Below are positions 63,998 to 64,000 of a stretch of 64,000 nt of DNA, in pieces. This stretch comes from Auritidibacter sp. Marseille-P8566 (lineage in GTDB: Bacteria; Actinomycetota; Actinomycetes; Actinomycetales; Microbacteriaceae): NCBI GenBank assembly GCA_945895375.1, contig CAMDEE010000001.1, forward strand, positions 124,001-188,000. The letters are read 5' to 3'. The stretch's first letter is position 1. Each line of letters opens with the position of its first letter. The notes under the pieces are model-generated. The model was not told the origin of the DNA. It did no database searches and saw only the letters and a list, made by a program, of their open reading frames with translations. Made by a program: the position numbers and the translations under genes.

Positions 63998-64000
63998 GAA

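Overview
The window is a bacterial chromosome segment around the replication origin of an actinobacterium. Three things point there: the gene order rodA/ftsW-pbpA-pknA-pknB-trpG-crgA at the left, the order dnaA-dnaN-gnd-recF-dciA-gyrB-gyrA-DUF3566-tRNA-Ile-tRNA-Ala in the middle, and rpmH-rnpA-yidD-yidC-jag-rsmG-parA-parB running the other way. The protein style and the modest GC content (below 50% by eye) suggest a small, streamlined Microbacteriaceae, for example a freshwater Luna/Rhodoluna-type lineage. That placement is an inference; no 16S gene is present.

Layout. 1-5.3 kb: cell-wall growth and two PASTA Ser/Thr kinases. 5.3-7.6 kb: trpG/pabA, crgA, a zinc-finger rhomboid protease and a cyclophilin. 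7.6-15.1 kb: an accessory stretch with an unknown internally repeated protein, a small HTH regulator, a GH16 glucanase-like enzyme without a signal peptide, two paralogous acidic exported proteins with paired cysteines, two MFS exporters, a VOC protein, a lipoprotein and small proteins. 15.1-26.0 kb, minus strand: tRNA-Ala, tRNA-Ile, DUF3566, gyrA, gyrB, dciA, recF, gnd, dnaN, dnaA, with DnaA boxes on both sides of dnaA. 26.3-31.4 kb, plus strand: rpmH through parB with two perfect parS sites. 31.4-38.1 kb: an aminotransferase, trxA, trxB, murJ, a small secreted membrane-anchored protein, a NUDIX hydrolase and the CCA-adding enzyme. 38.2-42.3 kb: rpsF-ssb-rpsR-rplI, a dense DnaA-box region, dnaB and two small membrane proteins. 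42.3-48.7 kb: purB, a WXG100-like two-gene unit, a holin-like membrane protein and a 2-oxoacid dehydrogenase operon (E1alpha, E1beta, E2). 48.7-54.5 kb: two duplicated DUF4190 proteins, znuA-znuC-znuB-zur behind a perfect palindrome, a membrane protein, cysteine-free rpmB-rpmG-rpsN and HU. 54.5-64 kb: a CopD-CtaG fusion, a PIF1-like helicase, an esterase, an MMPL transporter with a MarR regulator, dcd, and a copper-linked ycnI-copC pair next to an M56 peptidase cut by the window end.

How the parts work together. Most genes serve replication initiation, chromosome segregation, wall growth and translation. The metal genes form two modules: zinc uptake with its own Fur-family repressor beside ribosomal proteins that lack zinc-binding cysteines, and copper handling (CopD-CtaG, YcnI, CopC, probable BlaI/M56 control). 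The least explained parts are the cysteine-pair protein duo (9.5-10.9 kb), the repeat protein at 7.7 kb, the WXG-like pair at 43.8 kb and the DnaA-box field upstream of dnaB.
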